Assembly: GCA_035548175.1 (NCBI GenBank)
Contig: DASZTO010000096.1
Location: 1-64,000 of the forward strand
Source of the DNA: CALCHA01 sp035548175
Lineage (GTDB): Bacteria; Planctomycetota; Phycisphaerae; WQYP01
Reading direction: 5' to 3'
Length of the DNA: 64,000 nucleotides
In this document: positions 45,597 to 57,022 of the stretch, in pieces
Position numbering within the stretch: position 1 is the first letter of the stretch
How the letters are laid out: each line of letters starts with the position of its first letter
Program-made: the position numbers and the translations under genes
The notes under the pieces: generated by a model
Database searches by the model: none
Seen by the model: the letters and a program-made list of their open reading frames with translations, nothing else
What the model was told of the DNA's origin: nothing

Positions 45597-46148
45597 ATGA
45601 TGATTCACGAGATTACGGCGCAGGTGGGAGCGCACAAGAAACGCATGCGGGTGGGACGCGGGGAATCTTCCGGCCACGGCAAGACCTCCGGCCGGGGTAC
45701 AAAGGGCTCGGGCGCCCGCGCGGGTGGGGAAATTCACCTGGGTTCGGAAGGCGGAAACATGCCGCTGTTCCGCCGCCTGCCGAAGCGCGGTTTCAACAAC
45801 AACGCCTTCGCACAGAAATTTTCGATCATCAACGTCGGCGATCTGGAGCATCATTTTGAGAACGGGGCGACCGTTGACGCCTCCGCTTTGATTGCCAAGG
45901 GTCTGATCCGCGATGAGAAACACCCGGTGAAGGTGCTCGGAGACGGCGAGCTGACCAAGAAGCTCACGATCGTCGCCGGCAAGTTCACCAAGCAGGCGTC
46001 GGAGAAAATCGCCAAGGCCGGCGGCACGGTGCAGACGCTGGAACTGGATCGCAACAAGAACAAGGTGAACCCCAGGACGGGGCGCTTCAAGAGCCAGAAG
46101 CCGGCGGAAACCAGGAAGGACGCGGGCAAGGGCGCCGCATCGAAATGA
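45597..46148 (+). CDS. rplO: 50S ribosomal protein L15
   Basis: The 183 residues have the Gly/Arg-rich start RMRVGRGESSGHGKTSGRGT and EGGNMPLFRRLPKRGFNN. A Lys/Ala tail makes it longer than the usual ~145 residues. L15 is a late assembly protein of the 50S subunit. AAGGAG precedes the double ATG. Codons here are C-ending, unlike the upstream part of the cluster. Confidence 0.96.
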   Translation: MMIHEITAQVGAHKKRMRVGRGESSGHGKTSGRGTKGSGARAGGEIHLGSEGGNMPLFRRLPKRGFNNNAFAQKFSIINVGDLEHHFENGATVDASALIAKGLIRDEKHPVKVLGDGELTKKLTIVAGKFTKQASEKIAKAGGTVQTLELDRNKNKVNPRTGRFKSQKPAETRKDAGKGAASK

Positions 46149-46194
46149 TGCGGCCGGGGGGGCGGCCCTGGGGATTTTCGGGGAGCGGGAGCGT

Positions 46195-46223
46195 TTGGGT
46201 TGGCGGCTGGTCGCCGCTACAAT
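46195..46223 (+). promoter_or_regulatory. possible internal promoter before secY
   Basis: TTGGGT (46195-46200), 17 bp and TACAAT (46218-46223); transcription would give secY a leader of about 40 nt. Confidence 0.45.
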
Positions 46224-46268
46224 GGTTGTCTTCCGCAGTCGAAACGAAGCCTTATCCCCGAGGGCGCC

Positions 46269-47767
<1,499 letters not shown>

Positions 47768-47771
<4 letters not shown>

Positions 47772-48421
47772 GAATTGCCCTCCTGGGGCCGCCCGGTTCC
47801 GGCAAGGGTACGCAGGCCCAGCGGATTTGCGAGAACTTCGGTCTGACCCACCTGGCGTCGGGCGACATCCTTCGGGCGGAGAAGGCCTCCGGTTCCGCGA
47901 TGGGCAAGCAGATCCGCGACTTCATCGACAACGGATTGCTCGTTCCCGACGACCTCATGATCGAGCTCATGAAGCAGAAAATCCTCGGGCTCAAAACCGG
48001 CTTCGTCCTCGACGGTTTTCCACGCACGCTGCCCCAGGCCCAATCGCTCAACCGCATGCTGTTCGATGTCGATCGGCCCCTGATGCTCGTGCTCAACTTC
48101 GTCGTCAATCCCAAGATCCTGGCGCGGCGCTTCGAAGGGCGGCGCATCTGCCCCGTCTGCCTCTCGGTCTATCACATTGATTCCAAGCCCCCCGTCGCCC
48201 CCGGAGTCTGCGATCTCGATGGGGCCGAGCTCATCATCCGGGAAGATGACAAGCCCGAGGTCGTGCAGAAGCGCATCGCCACCTACCAGGAGACGATGGC
48301 GCCGCTCATCGCCTACTATGCGCAGCTCGGCAACTTCAAGACCGTCGACACCAGCGCAACGGTCGACGAGGTCACCTCCCTGGTGCTCGAAAAAATTCGC
48401 CGGCACTTTGAGGATGAGTAG
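47768..48421 (+). CDS. adk: adenylate kinase, zinc-lid type
   Basis: The 217 residues have the P-loop GPPGSGKGTQAQRI, DGFPRTLPQAQSLNRML and a lid with C-x2-C (CPVC), 16 residues, then C-x2-D (CDLD), the zinc-binding lid of many Gram-positive and thermophile enzymes. It interconverts ATP, AMP and ADP. The ATG overlaps the secY stop by four bases. Confidence 0.97.
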
Positions 48422-48503
48422 TTTCACAAAACCTGTAGCCAGTCACTCTGTCGCCGCTTGCCGGTGATGATCACGCGGTGGAAGGGGGGTTTTGAGATGT
48501 GGT

Positions 48504-49286
48504 ATGAAGATCACTTTGAAATCGAAGCGGGACCTCGAGCTCATGCGGGCCGCCGGACGGGTCGTCTATCGCGCCCTGACGCGCGCCAAAGAGATGGCCG
48601 CCCCCGGCATGACCACCCTTGAACTGGACCGTATCGTGTACGATACTTATACGTCCGCCGGCGGTCAGGGCCTGTTCAAGTGGTATCCCACCTATGAGCC
48701 GGGCAAGGGCTTTCCGGGCAACACCTGCATCAGCGTGAACGACGAAGTCGTCCATGGCATCCCTTCGGAGCGCGTGCTCAAGGATGGCGATATCGTGAGC
48801 GTCGATTGCGGAATTCGCCTCGGCGGATTCTGCGGAGATTCCGCCGTCACGCTGCTTATCGGAAACGTCTCCCCCGAAGCCAGACGCCTCTGCCAGGTCA
48901 CCCAGGAAACCCTGGCCATCGCCGTCAAGGAAATTCGCCCCGGGCGGCGCTGGTCGGATGTGGCGTCGAAGATGCAGGAGCACGTGGAATCCAACGGAAT
49001 GTCCTGCGTGCGGGAATTCGTCGGCCATGGCATCGGCGCCCGCATGCACGAAGACCCTAAGGTGCCGAATTTCGTCTCGGGCGATTTCCTCAAGCGCGGT
49101 GACTTTTACCTGCAGCCCGGAATGACCCTCGCGGTCGAGCCCATGGTGATTCTGGGGAGCGCGGATGTGGTCGTGCTCGACGACCGCTGGACCGTGGTCA
49201 CCAAGGATTCGACGCCCGCGGCGCACTATGAGCACACAATAGCGGTCACGGCAACGGGCAGTGACGTGTTGACGGACGGACGATAA
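48504..49286 (+). CDS. map: methionine aminopeptidase, type I
   Basis: The 260 residues carry all metal ligands: Asp in VSVDCG, Asp in GDSAVTLL, His in GHGIGARMHED, Glu in VEPMV and Glu in HYEHTIAV. It removes the initiator Met from new proteins. The ATG at 48504 matches the family start (MKITLKSKRDLELMRAAG). The adk-map-infA order is the common one. Confidence 0.97.
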   Translation: MKITLKSKRDLELMRAAGRVVYRALTRAKEMAAPGMTTLELDRIVYDTYTSAGGQGLFKWYPTYEPGKGFPGNTCISVNDEVVHGIPSERVLKDGDIVSVDCGIRLGGFCGDSAVTLLIGNVSPEARRLCQVTQETLAIAVKEIRPGRRWSDVASKMQEHVESNGMSCVREFVGHGIGARMHEDPKVPNFVSGDFLKRGDFYLQPGMTLAVEPMVILGSADVVVLDDRWTVVTKDSTPAAHYEHTIAVTATGSDVLTDGR

Positions 49287-49351
49287 AGTGTCAAGCCCCA
49301 CGCGCACCCGCGGCAGCACGCGGGAGCGGCGGGCCATACGTAAGGATGAAC

Positions 49352-49573
49352 ATGCCGAAGGCAGATGCATTAAGGGTGGAAGCGACGGTGTTGGAATCGT
49401 TGCCGAACGCCATGTTTCGCGTGAAACTGGAGAATGGCAGCAACCACGTGCTGATCGCGCACGTCTCGGGAAAGATGCGCATGAACTTCATCCGCATTTT
49501 GCCGGGCGACCGGGTGACCGTCGAGATGAGCCCCTACGACCTGGCCCGCGGCCGGATCGTGATGCGGAACTAG
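49352..49573 (+). CDS. infA: translation initiation factor IF-1
   Basis: The 73 residues form the S1-like OB fold: VEATVLESLPNAMFRVKLEN, GKMRMNFIRILPGDRVTVE and SPYDLARGRIVMRN. IF-1 blocks the A site during initiation. AAGGA lies 5 nt before the ATG at 49352; an ATG six bases earlier is less well placed. Confidence 0.95.
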   Translation: MPKADALRVEATVLESLPNAMFRVKLENGSNHVLIAHVSGKMRMNFIRILPGDRVTVEMSPYDLARGRIVMRN

Positions 49574-49680
49574 ACGGAGGGGGGCGGCAGGGGGGGTGTA
49601 TTGGGCGGATCGCGGCGTGTTCCCCCCGGGGGCGGGGGGGGGCGGTCGGGCGGCGGGCGGCGAAAGTTGGGGCGGCGGGC

Positions 49681-49709
49681 TTTTCATTTTGCGGAACAGT
49701 TGGTATAGT
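49681..49709 (+). promoter_or_regulatory. possible promoter before rpmJ
   Basis: TTTTCA (49681-49686), 17 bp and TATAGT (49704-49709), in the otherwise G-rich 244-bp gap between infA and rpmJ. Confidence 0.45.
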
Positions 49710-49817
49710 AATTGATTCGCCGCGGCGCACCGAGCTGCTGACGTTAAGAACAGGCCCAAACCTAATCGGTGTGCCCGGACGGCGGTATCGTCAGCAGATT
49801 GGAACAGGGAGCAAATC

Positions 49818-49934
49818 ATGAAAGTTCGGTCCTCCGTCAAGCGGATTTGTGAGCACTGCGTGATCGTGCGCCGGAACGGCGTATTGCGGGTGGTGTGCAA
49901 GGCCGATCCCCGACACAAACAGCGGCAGGGGTAA
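49818..49934 (+). CDS. rpmJ: 50S ribosomal protein L36, zinc type
   Basis: The 38-residue protein starts MKVRSSVKRICEHCVIVRRN and has the C-x2-C, C and H zinc ligands (Cys11, Cys14, Cys27, His33). The size and motif are exact for the family. The start is preceded by AGGGAG. Confidence 0.96.
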   Translation: MKVRSSVKRICEHCVIVRRNGVLRVVCKADPRHKQRQG

Positions 49935-49950
49935 AGCCCCCGCTCCAGTT

Positions 49951-49978
49951 GTCAGTGGCCAGGGGTCAGTGGTCAGTG
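49951..49978. repeat. heptamer repeat, rpmJ-rpsM spacer (GTCAGTG type)
   Basis: GTCAGTG, GCCAGGG, GTCAGTG and GTCAGTG. Confidence 0.9.
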
Positions 49979-50077
49979 ACGGGCGCGAACACTGGCCTGA
50001 ACAGACACGTTTACAATTCTGGCTGCGTCGCTCGATGCCGAAGGCTTAGACGATAGCGGTCGCCGCAAGGAGTCAGC

Positions 50078-50464
50078 ATGCCCCGTATCGCCGGTATCGA
50101 CATCCCCCTGGATAAGCAGATTCGCATCAGTCTCCGCTACGTCTATGGCATTGGCCCCGTCAATGCCATGGCCATCCTCAAGGAGGCCAACATCGACCCC
50201 ATGAAGCGGGCGCGCGAACTTAACGAAGACGAAGTCGGCCGCATCGTCGGAATCATCGACCGCTCCTATCCCGTCGAAGGCGCCCTCCGCCGGCAGATTC
50301 AGCAGAACATTCAACGCCTCAAGGACATTCAAAGCTATCGCGGGTCCCGCCATCGCCGCAGCCTCCCGGTCCGCGGCCAGCGCACCCGCTCCAACGCGCG
50401 CACCCGCAAGGGGCCCCGCAAAACCGTCGCCGGCAAGAAGGGCGTCAAAGAGCTGCATGGATAA
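50078..50464 (+). CDS. rpsM: 30S ribosomal protein S13
   Basis: The 128 residues begin MPRIAGIDIPLDKQIRISLR and contain GSRHRRSLPVRGQRTRSNAR. S13 forms bridges between the subunits and touches the P-site tRNA. AAGGAG lies 6 nt upstream. Confidence 0.97.
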   Translation: MPRIAGIDIPLDKQIRISLRYVYGIGPVNAMAILKEANIDPMKRARELNEDEVGRIVGIIDRSYPVEGALRRQIQQNIQRLKDIQSYRGSRHRRSLPVRGQRTRSNARTRKGPRKTVAGKKGVKELHG

Positions 50465-50606
50465 CCGCGTCGGCAGAGGCCTGCGGCCGGCCATCAGGCT
50501 GCTCGAGAATCTGCCAACGACAACTGAAAACTATGTTGGGTGAGGACTAGCGGGGCGCGTCGCCCGGCCGAATCCGTTGGAAGCCCGTCAGATAAGGATT
50601 TGCACA

Positions 50607-50987
50607 ATGGCCAAAGCTGGCAAAAAGAAAATTCGGAAAAACGTCGTCAAAGGAATCGCCCACGTCAAGGCGTCCTTCAACAATACCCAGGTGACCATCA
50701 CCGACGTCAACGGCGAGACGCTCGCCTGGGATTCCGCCGGAACCGTCGGCTTCAAGGGCGCCCGCAAGTCCACCCCCTTCGCCGCCACCCGCGCCGCGGA
50801 GCAGTGCGCCGCCAAAGCCAAGAAGTATGGCCTGCAGGAAGTCGAAGTGCGCGTCAAAGGGCCCGGCTCCGGCCGGGAGTCGGCGATCACCGCCCTCCAG
50901 AACAGCGGGCTGAAAATCACCGCCATCGAGGACAACACCCCGCTGCCCCACAACGGCTGCCGCCCGCCCAAGAAACGGCGCGTCTAA
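50607..50987 (+). CDS. rpsK: 30S ribosomal protein S11
   Basis: The 126 residues include GIAHVKASFNNTQVTITDVN and DNTPLPHNGCRPPKKRRV, as in all bacteria. S11 lies on the platform near the mRNA exit. AAGGA lies 8 nt before the ATG. rpsD, which commonly follows, is not present. Confidence 0.97.
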   Translation: MAKAGKKKIRKNVVKGIAHVKASFNNTQVTITDVNGETLAWDSAGTVGFKGARKSTPFAATRAAEQCAAKAKKYGLQEVEVRVKGPGSGRESAITALQNSGLKITAIEDNTPLPHNGCRPPKKRRV

Positions 50988-51088
50988 CACCTTATCGATA
51001 CACCATCACCAACCAGCAAGTTAACCGCTACCGTGATAGATGCTCTGATGAGCGATAATCCGGCGGCGATCATGTGAAAGGGAAATAT

Positions 51089-52111
51089 ATGCGTATTCGT
51101 TGGCGCGGCCTGGAATTGCCGACCCGGGTGGAACCCGATGAGCACCTGCTCTCCGATACTTTCGGTAAATTTGTCGTTGAACCTTTCGAACGCGGTTTCG
51201 GCACCACCGTCGGTAATTCGCTGCGGCGCATCCTCCTCTCCTCCCTCGAAGGCGCCGCCGCGGTGTCCGTGAAAATCGCCGGCGTTGACCATGAGTTCGC
51301 CCAGCTCGAAGGCGTGATGGAAGATGTCACCGACATCATCCTCAACATCAAGTCGCTCGTCATCTCGATGGAAGGCGATCAGCCCAAGGTGCTCTCGGTC
51401 ACCAAAAAGGGGCCCGGCGTCGTGACCGGCGGCGATCTCACCGGCGATGCGTCCATCACGGTGCACAACAAGAACCAGGTCATCGCGACGCTCACCAACG
51501 AGAACGAGTTCAGCATGGAACTCGAAATCCACAAGGGCCGCGGATTCGTCACCGCCCTGGAAAACACGCCCGAAGAACAGATCATCGGCGTCATCCCCAT
51601 CGACTCGGTCTACTCGCCCGTGACGCGCGTCCGCTACAAAACCGAGGACACGCGCGTCGGCCAGAAAACCAATTACGACCGCCTCATCCTCGAAATCTGG
51701 ACCAACGGCACGATCACGCCCGAGATGGCCCTCGTCGAGGCCGCCAAGATTCTCCGCAAGCATCTCAATGCGTTCGTCCAGTATTTCGAGCCCGGCGAAT
51801 CCATGGATGCCGAGCTGCCGGAACGCGACACCGTCGCCACGCCTCAGATGAATGAGGAATTGCAGAACCGCCTCAACCAGCCCATCAGCACAATGGATTT
51901 GTCCGTTCGCGCCAGCAACTGCCTCGAATCCGCGAAAATCCACACCATCGGCGACCTCGTCAAAATGACCGAGGGCGATCTCCTGAAGGTCCGCTCCTTC
52001 GGCAAGACCAGCCTTCGCGAAGTCAAACGGAAATTGCAGGATCTGGGATTGTCGCTGGGCATGACGCTCGGCGGAAACGCCGCCCCCGAACACGCACAGG
52101 CGGGCGCATAG
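51089..52111 (+). CDS. rpoA: RNA polymerase alpha subunit
   Basis: The 340 residues consist of the N-terminal dimerisation domain (FVVEPFERGFGTTVGNSLRR), a linker and the C-terminal domain (DLSVRASNCLESAKIHTIGD and VRSFGKTSLREVKRKLQDLG) that contacts UP elements and activators. AAAGGGA precedes the ATG at 51089; an in-frame GTG at 51074 is an alternative. Confidence 0.97.
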   Translation: MRIRWRGLELPTRVEPDEHLLSDTFGKFVVEPFERGFGTTVGNSLRRILLSSLEGAAAVSVKIAGVDHEFAQLEGVMEDVTDIILNIKSLVISMEGDQPKVLSVTKKGPGVVTGGDLTGDASITVHNKNQVIATLTNENEFSMELEIHKGRGFVTALENTPEEQIIGVIPIDSVYSPVTRVRYKTEDTRVGQKTNYDRLILEIWTNGTITPEMALVEAAKILRKHLNAFVQYFEPGESMDAELPERDTVATPQMNEELQNRLNQPISTMDLSVRASNCLESAKIHTIGDLVKMTEGDLLKVRSFGKTSLREVKRKLQDLGLSLGMTLGGNAAPEHAQAGA

Positions 52112-52164
52112 ATAAGTTGCCACGGGTCGCTGGCCGACGGTCGTCAAAAGATCGCCGCACGCTC

Positions 52165-52199
52165 TGACTCCTGACTTCTGACTACTGACTTCTGACTAC
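52165..52199. repeat. heptamer repeat in reverse orientation, rpoA-rplQ spacer
   Basis: TGACTCC, TGACTTC, TGACTAC, TGACTTC and TGACTAC are the complement of the AGTCAGT class used in the upstream spacers. Confidence 0.95.
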
Positions 52200-52212
52200 T
52201 AACAGGTGATTT

Positions 52213-52671
52213 ATGCGTCATAGAGTTGTTGGCCGCCGGTTGTCGGTGACGCCCTCCCATCGCAAGGCGATGCTCCGAAACCTGGCCCAGTCGCTCATCG
52301 AGCACGGCGAAATTCGCACCACCCTCCCCAAGGCCAAGGAACTCGTCCGTTTCGTCGAGCCTCTCATCACACAGGCCAGGAAAGGCACTCTGCACGCCCG
52401 GCGGCTGGTGATCTCCCGGCTTCAGGACCGCCTGATGGCCGACCCCAACGATCCGGAAATGCTCGCCGACGATACCGTCGTGCAGAAGTTGTTCAAGGAA
52501 ATCGGCCCCGCCATGGCGGATCGCAACGGCGGCTACACGCGCATCGTGAAGACCTCCGAATGGCGCATCGGCGACGCCGGCGATATCGTCATCGTCCAGC
52601 TGGTGGGCATCGCCAAGGTGCAGCCCAAGCCGCGGTCCAGGAAAAAAGAAAAGGCTCCGGCCGCGGCCTGA
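52213..52671 (+). CDS. rplQ: 50S ribosomal protein L17
   Basis: The 152 residues begin with HRVVGRRLSVTPSHRKAMLR and NLAQSLIEHGEIRTTLPKAK, the conserved half; the C-terminal part is longer than in E. coli. L17 contacts the tunnel exit region. It is the last gene of the cluster, before a strong terminator. AGGTGA lies before the ATG. Confidence 0.97.
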   Translation: MRHRVVGRRLSVTPSHRKAMLRNLAQSLIEHGEIRTTLPKAKELVRFVEPLITQARKGTLHARRLVISRLQDRLMADPNDPEMLADDTVVQKLFKEIGPAMADRNGGYTRIVKTSEWRIGDAGDIVIVQLVGIAKVQPKPRSRKKEKAPAAA

Positions 52672-52692
52672 GCTGAAATACCCACGCAACCC

Positions 52693-52725
52693 AGCCCGCG
52701 GCTTCGCAAGAGCCCGCGGGCTTTT
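52693..52725 (+). terminator. intrinsic terminator of the ribosomal cluster
   Basis: AGCCCGCG pairs with CGCGGGCT around a 14-nt loop, followed by TTTTGCGTTTT. It begins about 20 nt after the rplQ stop. Confidence 0.8.
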
Positions 52726-52775
52726 GCGTTTTGCGGGCGCGGCGTTTGCCCCCCACCTGTGCATGGAGGTGCCCT

Positions 52776-53003
52776 ATGGTGCGCAATCCGCAGGAAAAAT
52801 CCCCCACGCCGCAGGTCCGCGACCAGCGCTATTGCGATCTCTGCCGCCAGCCCATCGCGCCTGCCCGGCTCGAGGCGCTCCCCTGGACGCGCATGTGCGT
52901 CAAGTGCGCCGAAAAGAATCCGCCGCCCCCCGTTGATCCCGCAACCCTGGATATCAGCCAGGCCAGCCCGATCAACAAGAACGGCTTTGCGCCTTCAGAC
53001 TGA
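52776..53003 (+). CDS. small zinc-ribbon protein, DksA/TraR-like
   Basis: The 75-residue protein has C-x2-C (CDLC), 17 residues and another C-x2-C (CVKC), as in the DksA/TraR C4 finger, with QPIAPARLEALPWTRM between. It lacks the long coiled coil of DksA, so a polymerase secondary-channel role is unlikely. GGAGGTG precedes the ATG. It stands alone between the terminator and pgk. Confidence 0.75.
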   Translation: MVRNPQEKSPTPQVRDQRYCDLCRQPIAPARLEALPWTRMCVKCAEKNPPPPVDPATLDISQASPINKNGFAPSD

Positions 53004-53056
53004 CCGAACCTTCCGCTTGATCCTCCATCAATCAGAGGCCGATGGCGGGGCGCCGG

Positions 53057-53085
53057 TTGACCGCTTTTGCCCCTTTCCCTAGCAT
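53057..53085 (+). promoter_or_regulatory. promoter of pgk
   Basis: TTGACC (53057-53062), a 17-bp spacer and TAGCAT (53080-53085), about 60 bp before the pgk ATG. Confidence 0.6.
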
Positions 53086-53145
53086 ATTCATTCCTCGGGT
53101 GCGCATGCGCGGGCGCGGGGTGTTTGACCGGGAGGAATTCGATTC

Positions 53146-54336
<1,191 letters not shown>

Positions 54337-54411
54337 TCGCCCGCGAAACAGTGCCGATCCGCCCCGTATGCGGTGTCAATCATTCTACTTTTGTGGATAT
54401 TTGCATCAAAG

Positions 54412-55101
54412 ATGCCTGAAAATGTATTCAAACGTCCCCCGCATTTGCCCCTGATCGCACCCTCGATCCTGGCGGCGGATTTCGCCAGGCTTGGAGCCGA
54501 GGCCGCTGACGCTGAAAAAAGCGGCGCCGACCTGCTCCACGTCGACATCATGGACGGCCATTTCGTCCCCAACCTCACCATGGGGCCGGACATCGTGATG
54601 GCCTTGGCGCGCTCCTGCAACCTCATGCAGGATGTGCACCTGATGGTCCAGAATCCCCAGGATTTCATCGAATCCTTCTGCAACGCCGGCGCGCAGAACC
54701 TCACCTTTCACATCGAAGTCTGTCCCGCCCAGAAGGCTGTCGACCTGATCAAGAAAATTCACGACCTTGGCTGCACCGCCGGCGTCAGCCTCAACCCCCA
54801 AACCGCCGTCGACGACCTCGCCGACGTCATGACGCTCGCCGACGTGATCCTCGTCATGTCCGTCCACCCCGGATTCACCGGCCAGTCCTTCATGCCCGAG
54901 GTCCTCAATAAAGTCCGCTTCCTGCGCCATGAACTCGGACCCCAGCAGCGCCTGGAAATCGACGGCGGCATCGGCATCCGCACCGCCCACCAGGCCCTCG
55001 AAGCCGGCGCCGATGTCCTCGTCGCAGGCGCTGCCGTCTTCCGTAACCCCGATCGGCCCAGCACCATCAAGCTGCTGCGCGGCGACTATCCCAAGATGTA
55101 A
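54412..55101 (+). CDS. rpe: ribulose-phosphate 3-epimerase
   Basis: The 229 residues carry IAPSILAADFARLGAEAADA, HVDIMDGHFVPNLTMGPDIV, VMSVHPGFTGQSFMPEVLNK and LEIDGGIGIRTAHQALEAGA, covering the metal and phosphate sites. It interconverts ribulose- and xylulose-5-phosphate. The ATG at 54412 fits the family start; the in-frame stretch before it is AT-richer and hydrophobic, and probably promoter DNA. Confidence 0.96.
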   Translation: MPENVFKRPPHLPLIAPSILAADFARLGAEAADAEKSGADLLHVDIMDGHFVPNLTMGPDIVMALARSCNLMQDVHLMVQNPQDFIESFCNAGAQNLTFHIEVCPAQKAVDLIKKIHDLGCTAGVSLNPQTAVDDLADVMTLADVILVMSVHPGFTGQSFMPEVLNKVRFLRHELGPQQRLEIDGGIGIRTAHQALEAGADVLVAGAAVFRNPDRPSTIKLLRGDYPKM

Positions 55102-55167
55102 CGGTCCCTCCGGCAGGTGCGGACCCCGGCGTGCCGTGTGTTTCAGATTCCTTTCGAAGAGAGTGCC

Positions 55168-55950
55168 ATGGAAATTCTGGCGGGAAAAAAAGCGTTTATT
55201 TTCGGCGTCCTCAACGAGTATTCCATCGGATATCACATCGCCGAATACCTCCACAAAAACGGCTGTGTCCTCGGATTTTCCCACCTCCCGGGCGAGAAAA
55301 TCGAACGACGCGTCGTCAAGGCCGTTGAAAAGTTCGCTCCAAAGTTTCTTGTCCCCTGCGATGTCAGCAAAGATGACGACATCGACGCCGCTTTCAAAAA
55401 GGCCGGCGACGAGTTCGGCTCCTTCGACATCCTCATTCACTCGCTCGCCTTTGCTCCCGCCGAAGCCCTCCACAATCCATTCCTCCAAACCACCCGCGAC
55501 CAGTGGAAAACCGCCCTCGATATTTCCGCTTATTCGCTCCTCGCCATGGCCCGCGCGGCCCAGCCGGTGATGAATCCGCATGGGTCGATCATCACCATGA
55601 GCTACCTCGGCGCCGAAAAATTCATTCCCATGTATAACGTGATGGCTGTCGCCAAAGCCGCGCTCGAATGCACCGTGCGCTATCTTGCCGCCGAAATGGG
55701 CCGGCACGAAAAACACATCCGCGTCAACGCTATCTCCGCCGGCGCCATCAAAACCATGGCCGCCCGCGGTATCGGCGACATCGACAAAATGATGGATCAC
55801 TACACCGAAAAGGCTCCCCTCCCCTGGAACGCCGATGATGCCGCCGAGCATGTCGGACGCACAGCCCTCTGGCTCGCCTCCGAACTCTCCTCCGGCGTCA
55901 CCGGAGAAACTGTCTACGTCGATGGCGGATACAACATCGTCGGTTGGTAA
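55168..55950 (+). CDS. fabI: enoyl-[acyl-carrier-protein] reductase FabI
   Basis: The 260 residues contain KKAFIFGVLNEYSIGYHIAE (NAD site of the FabI type), DILIHSLAFAPAEAL and the catalytic Y-x6-K in MYNVMAVAKAALECTVRYLA. SGVTGETVYVDGGYNIVGW ends the protein. FabI carries out the last reduction of each fatty-acid elongation round. Confidence 0.96.
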   Translation: MEILAGKKAFIFGVLNEYSIGYHIAEYLHKNGCVLGFSHLPGEKIERRVVKAVEKFAPKFLVPCDVSKDDDIDAAFKKAGDEFGSFDILIHSLAFAPAEALHNPFLQTTRDQWKTALDISAYSLLAMARAAQPVMNPHGSIITMSYLGAEKFIPMYNVMAVAKAALECTVRYLAAEMGRHEKHIRVNAISAGAIKTMAARGIGDIDKMMDHYTEKAPLPWNADDAAEHVGRTALWLASELSSGVTGETVYVDGGYNIVGW

Positions 55951-55999
55951 CCCACCCTTCGCCGGCGTCTCGGTGAAACCTCTCTCACGGCAGGCGGCA

Positions 56000-57004
56000 A
56001 TGCACACGCGGGTCGAGCCGGCGGCAACGGGAATCCTCTTGGCGGCCGAATACCTGCGCGCTGGAGAGCCCGTCGCCTTCCCCACAGAAACCGTCTATGG
56101 CCTCGGCGCTGATGCTCGCCGCGACAACGCCGTCCGAAAAATCTACGCCGCCAAGGGACGCCCCAGCGGCAACCCCCTCATCGTCCACATCGCTGACCCC
56201 GCCGACGCACGACCGACCGTCGGCTTCACAGCCCATTGGAGCGGCCTCGCCGAAAAACTCGCCAAACGATTCTGGCCCGGCCCCCTCACGCTTATCGTGC
56301 CCCGCGGTCCTCGCCTCTCCGAACTCGTCTCCGGCGGCCGCCACACCGTCGCACTCCGCTGCCCCCGACACCCCGTCGCCGACGCCATCCTCCGCACCTT
56401 TGCCGGTCCCCTCGCCGCGCCCTCCGCCAACCGCTCCGGCTTCACCAGCCCCACCACCGCCGCTCACGTGCGCGCCGAACTCGATGGCCGTATCCCACTC
56501 ATCATCGACGGCGGCGCCTGCCACATCGGCCTTGAATCCACCGTCGTCGATCTCTCCGGAGCCGTGCCCACCGTCCTCCGCCCTGGCGCTGTGACCGTCG
56601 AAATGCTCCGCGACGCCATCGGCGATGTCCAGCTCGGCATGACCACCGTCCGCACCCAGGATTCCGCCGCCAGCCCCGGACAGCATGCCCGCCATTACGC
56701 TCCCCACACGCCCGCCTATCGCTTCGCACGCGCCCAATGGGCCGCGGCGCAGAATTTCGCGCAGCGCTTCGAACCCGTCGCGCTGCTATCCTTCGCCGAT
56801 GATCTCCATCTCCCTGCCCCGCACGAAACCTTTCGTCTTTCCGCTGATCAGACCGAGTACGCCCGCTCCCTTTACGCCGCCATGCGCGATGCCGACGCCA
56901 AAAACCTGCGCGCCATTCTGGTCCTCCTGCCGGATTCCCACGCCGGTCTCTGGGCCGCGATCGCCGATAGACTCCAACGCGCCACCGAGCCGCTGCCTCC
57001 GTAA
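56000..57004 (+). CDS. tsaC: threonylcarbamoyl-AMP synthase, Sua5 type
   Basis: The 334 residues have a YrdC/Sua5 domain (VAFPTETVYGLGADARRDNA, IYAAKGRPSGNPLIVHIADP, ANRSGFTSPTTAAHV, STVVDLSGAVPTVLRPGAV) and a C-terminal Sua5 domain after SPGQHARHYAPHTP. It activates threonine carbonate for the t6A base of tRNAs. The two-domain build is the Sua5 form. The ATG at 56000 matches the domain start; the upstream in-frame reading overlaps fabI. Confidence 0.94.
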   Translation: MHTRVEPAATGILLAAEYLRAGEPVAFPTETVYGLGADARRDNAVRKIYAAKGRPSGNPLIVHIADPADARPTVGFTAHWSGLAEKLAKRFWPGPLTLIVPRGPRLSELVSGGRHTVALRCPRHPVADAILRTFAGPLAAPSANRSGFTSPTTAAHVRAELDGRIPLIIDGGACHIGLESTVVDLSGAVPTVLRPGAVTVEMLRDAIGDVQLGMTTVRTQDSAASPGQHARHYAPHTPAYRFARAQWAAAQNFAQRFEPVALLSFADDLHLPAPHETFRLSADQTEYARSLYAAMRDADAKNLRAILVLLPDSHAGLWAAIADRLQRATEPLPP

Positions 57005-57022
57005 AATGCCCAATCGTCTGTC

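Noticed and set aside
46200..46268. N-terminal extension of SecY from an upstream TTG
   Set aside because: The extra residues are unlike SecY and overlap a likely promoter; SecY homology begins at the TTG at 46269.
54406..56085. 559-codon open frame on the - strand
   Set aside because: It is antisense to rpe and fabI; its acidic Gly/Asp/Val text is the mirror of their codons.
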